DNA of 6,013 bases from Rhodoferax sp. (GTDB lineage: Bacteria; Pseudomonadota; Gammaproteobacteria; Burkholderiales; Burkholderiaceae_C): positions 1 through 6,013 of the forward strand of contig VERU01000175.1 in assembly GCA_018882485.1 (NCBI GenBank). The letters run 5' to 3'. Both the position numbers and the translations under genes were made by a program. Positions 5,743 through 6,013 of this stretch are shown piece by piece (position 1 is the first letter of the stretch; each line of letters opens with the position of its first letter). The notes beneath the pieces are model-generated. The model was not told where the DNA came from, ran no database searches, and worked only from the letters and a program-made list of their open reading frames with translations.

Positions 5743-6013
5743 GCAAAGTGATTGGCGACGTCATCCTCGACGTCAAGAACATCAGCCTGCGGTTCGGCGG
5801 CGTCAAGGCGCTGACCGACATTTCCTTCAATGTGAAGGAGCACGAGATCCGCTCCATCATCGGCCCCAACGGCGCCGGCAAGAGCTCCATGCTCAACTGC
5901 ATCAACGGCGTGTACACGCCGTCCGAAGGCTCGATCACTTTCCGTGGCCAGCAGTTCGACCACATGAACAGCCGCCAGGTGGCCGAGATGGGCATCGCCC
6001 GCACCTTCCAGAA
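5739..6013 (+). CDS. livG: LivG-like ABC transporter ATP-binding subunit (C-terminus beyond right edge)
   Basis: Cytoplasmic ATPase of a hydrophobic-amino-acid (HAAT/Liv) family importer, which powers uptake through two membrane subunits with a periplasmic binding protein. Ninety-one complete codons are present; LivG proteins usually have about 250-260 residues. Visible are LRFGGVKAL (17-25), Walker A GPNGAGKS (42-49), NCINGVYTPSEG (53-64), which mirrors the LivG NCLTGFYKP segment, and MGIARTFQ (84-91) at the Q-loop. The signature motif, Walker B and the long C-terminal extension are outside the window. ATG 5739 is the only ATG or GTG between the in-frame stop at 5682-5684 and the first conserved residues. 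Other Liv components (LivH, LivM, LivF, binding protein) probably follow. Family members also import aromatic acids, amides and urea, so leucine transport should not be assumed; next to an acyl-CoA synthetase a carboxylic acid is at least as likely. Confidence 0.92.
   Translation, partial: MSKVIGDVILDVKNISLRFGGVKALTDISFNVKEHEIRSIIGPNGAGKSSMLNCINGVYTPSEGSITFRGQQFDHMNSRQVAEMGIARTFQ

Noticed and set aside
5006..6004. 332-codon minus-strand frame across the synthetase end and livG
   Set aside because: It runs opposite two recognised genes and shows no family motif.

Overview
The window looks like chromosomal DNA of a GC-rich betaproteobacterium, most likely of the Comamonadaceae (the Acidovorax, Polaromonas, Rhodoferax and Hydrogenophaga group). 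The grounds are the strong G/C third-position bias, the protein sequences, and a short AT-rich element upstream of rluF that resembles a dispersed repeat I remember from that family. No database search was possible, so the taxon is an inference.

Layout. Positions 1-3576 carry three genes on the minus strand. In transcription order they are a Crp/Fnr-family regulator (3576-2866), an RluF-type 23S rRNA pseudouridine synthase (2748-1816) and the chaperone gene htpG (1694 to beyond the left edge). A textbook sigma-32 heat-shock promoter lies in the 121-bp gap just upstream of htpG. From 3752 to the right edge the plus strand carries an AMP-forming acyl-CoA synthetase (3752-5698), a possible 15-codon linking ORF (5695-5742), and the start of a LivG-type ABC transporter ATPase (5739 to beyond the edge). 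No RNA genes, CRISPR arrays, insertion sequences or prophage genes were seen. No intergenic stretch exceeds 300 bases.

How the parts fit. The 175-bp divergent region between the regulator and the synthetase is the richest part. It holds two adjacent Crp/Fnr-type palindromes: an FNR/ANR box (CTGATCCGGATCAA) and, 18 bp away centre to centre, TTGTCGTTGCAATGACAA. The second palindrome has CRP spacing but TGTCR half-sites, like the site of the CO sensor CooA. The regulator's recognition helix carries the SRQ signature that CooA also has, yet it lacks the CooA heme ligands. A possible -10 hexamer places this second palindrome at -41.5, the class II activator position. The working model is an oxygen-responsive FNR and the local regulator jointly controlling an uptake-and-activation operon: a branched-chain-amino-acid-type ABC importer brings in a carboxylic acid and the synthetase converts it to its CoA thioester. 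The substrate cannot be told from the sequence.

The protein families themselves are all known. What may be undescribed is the regulatory layout, the micro-ORF junction between the synthetase and livG, and the leader hairpin.
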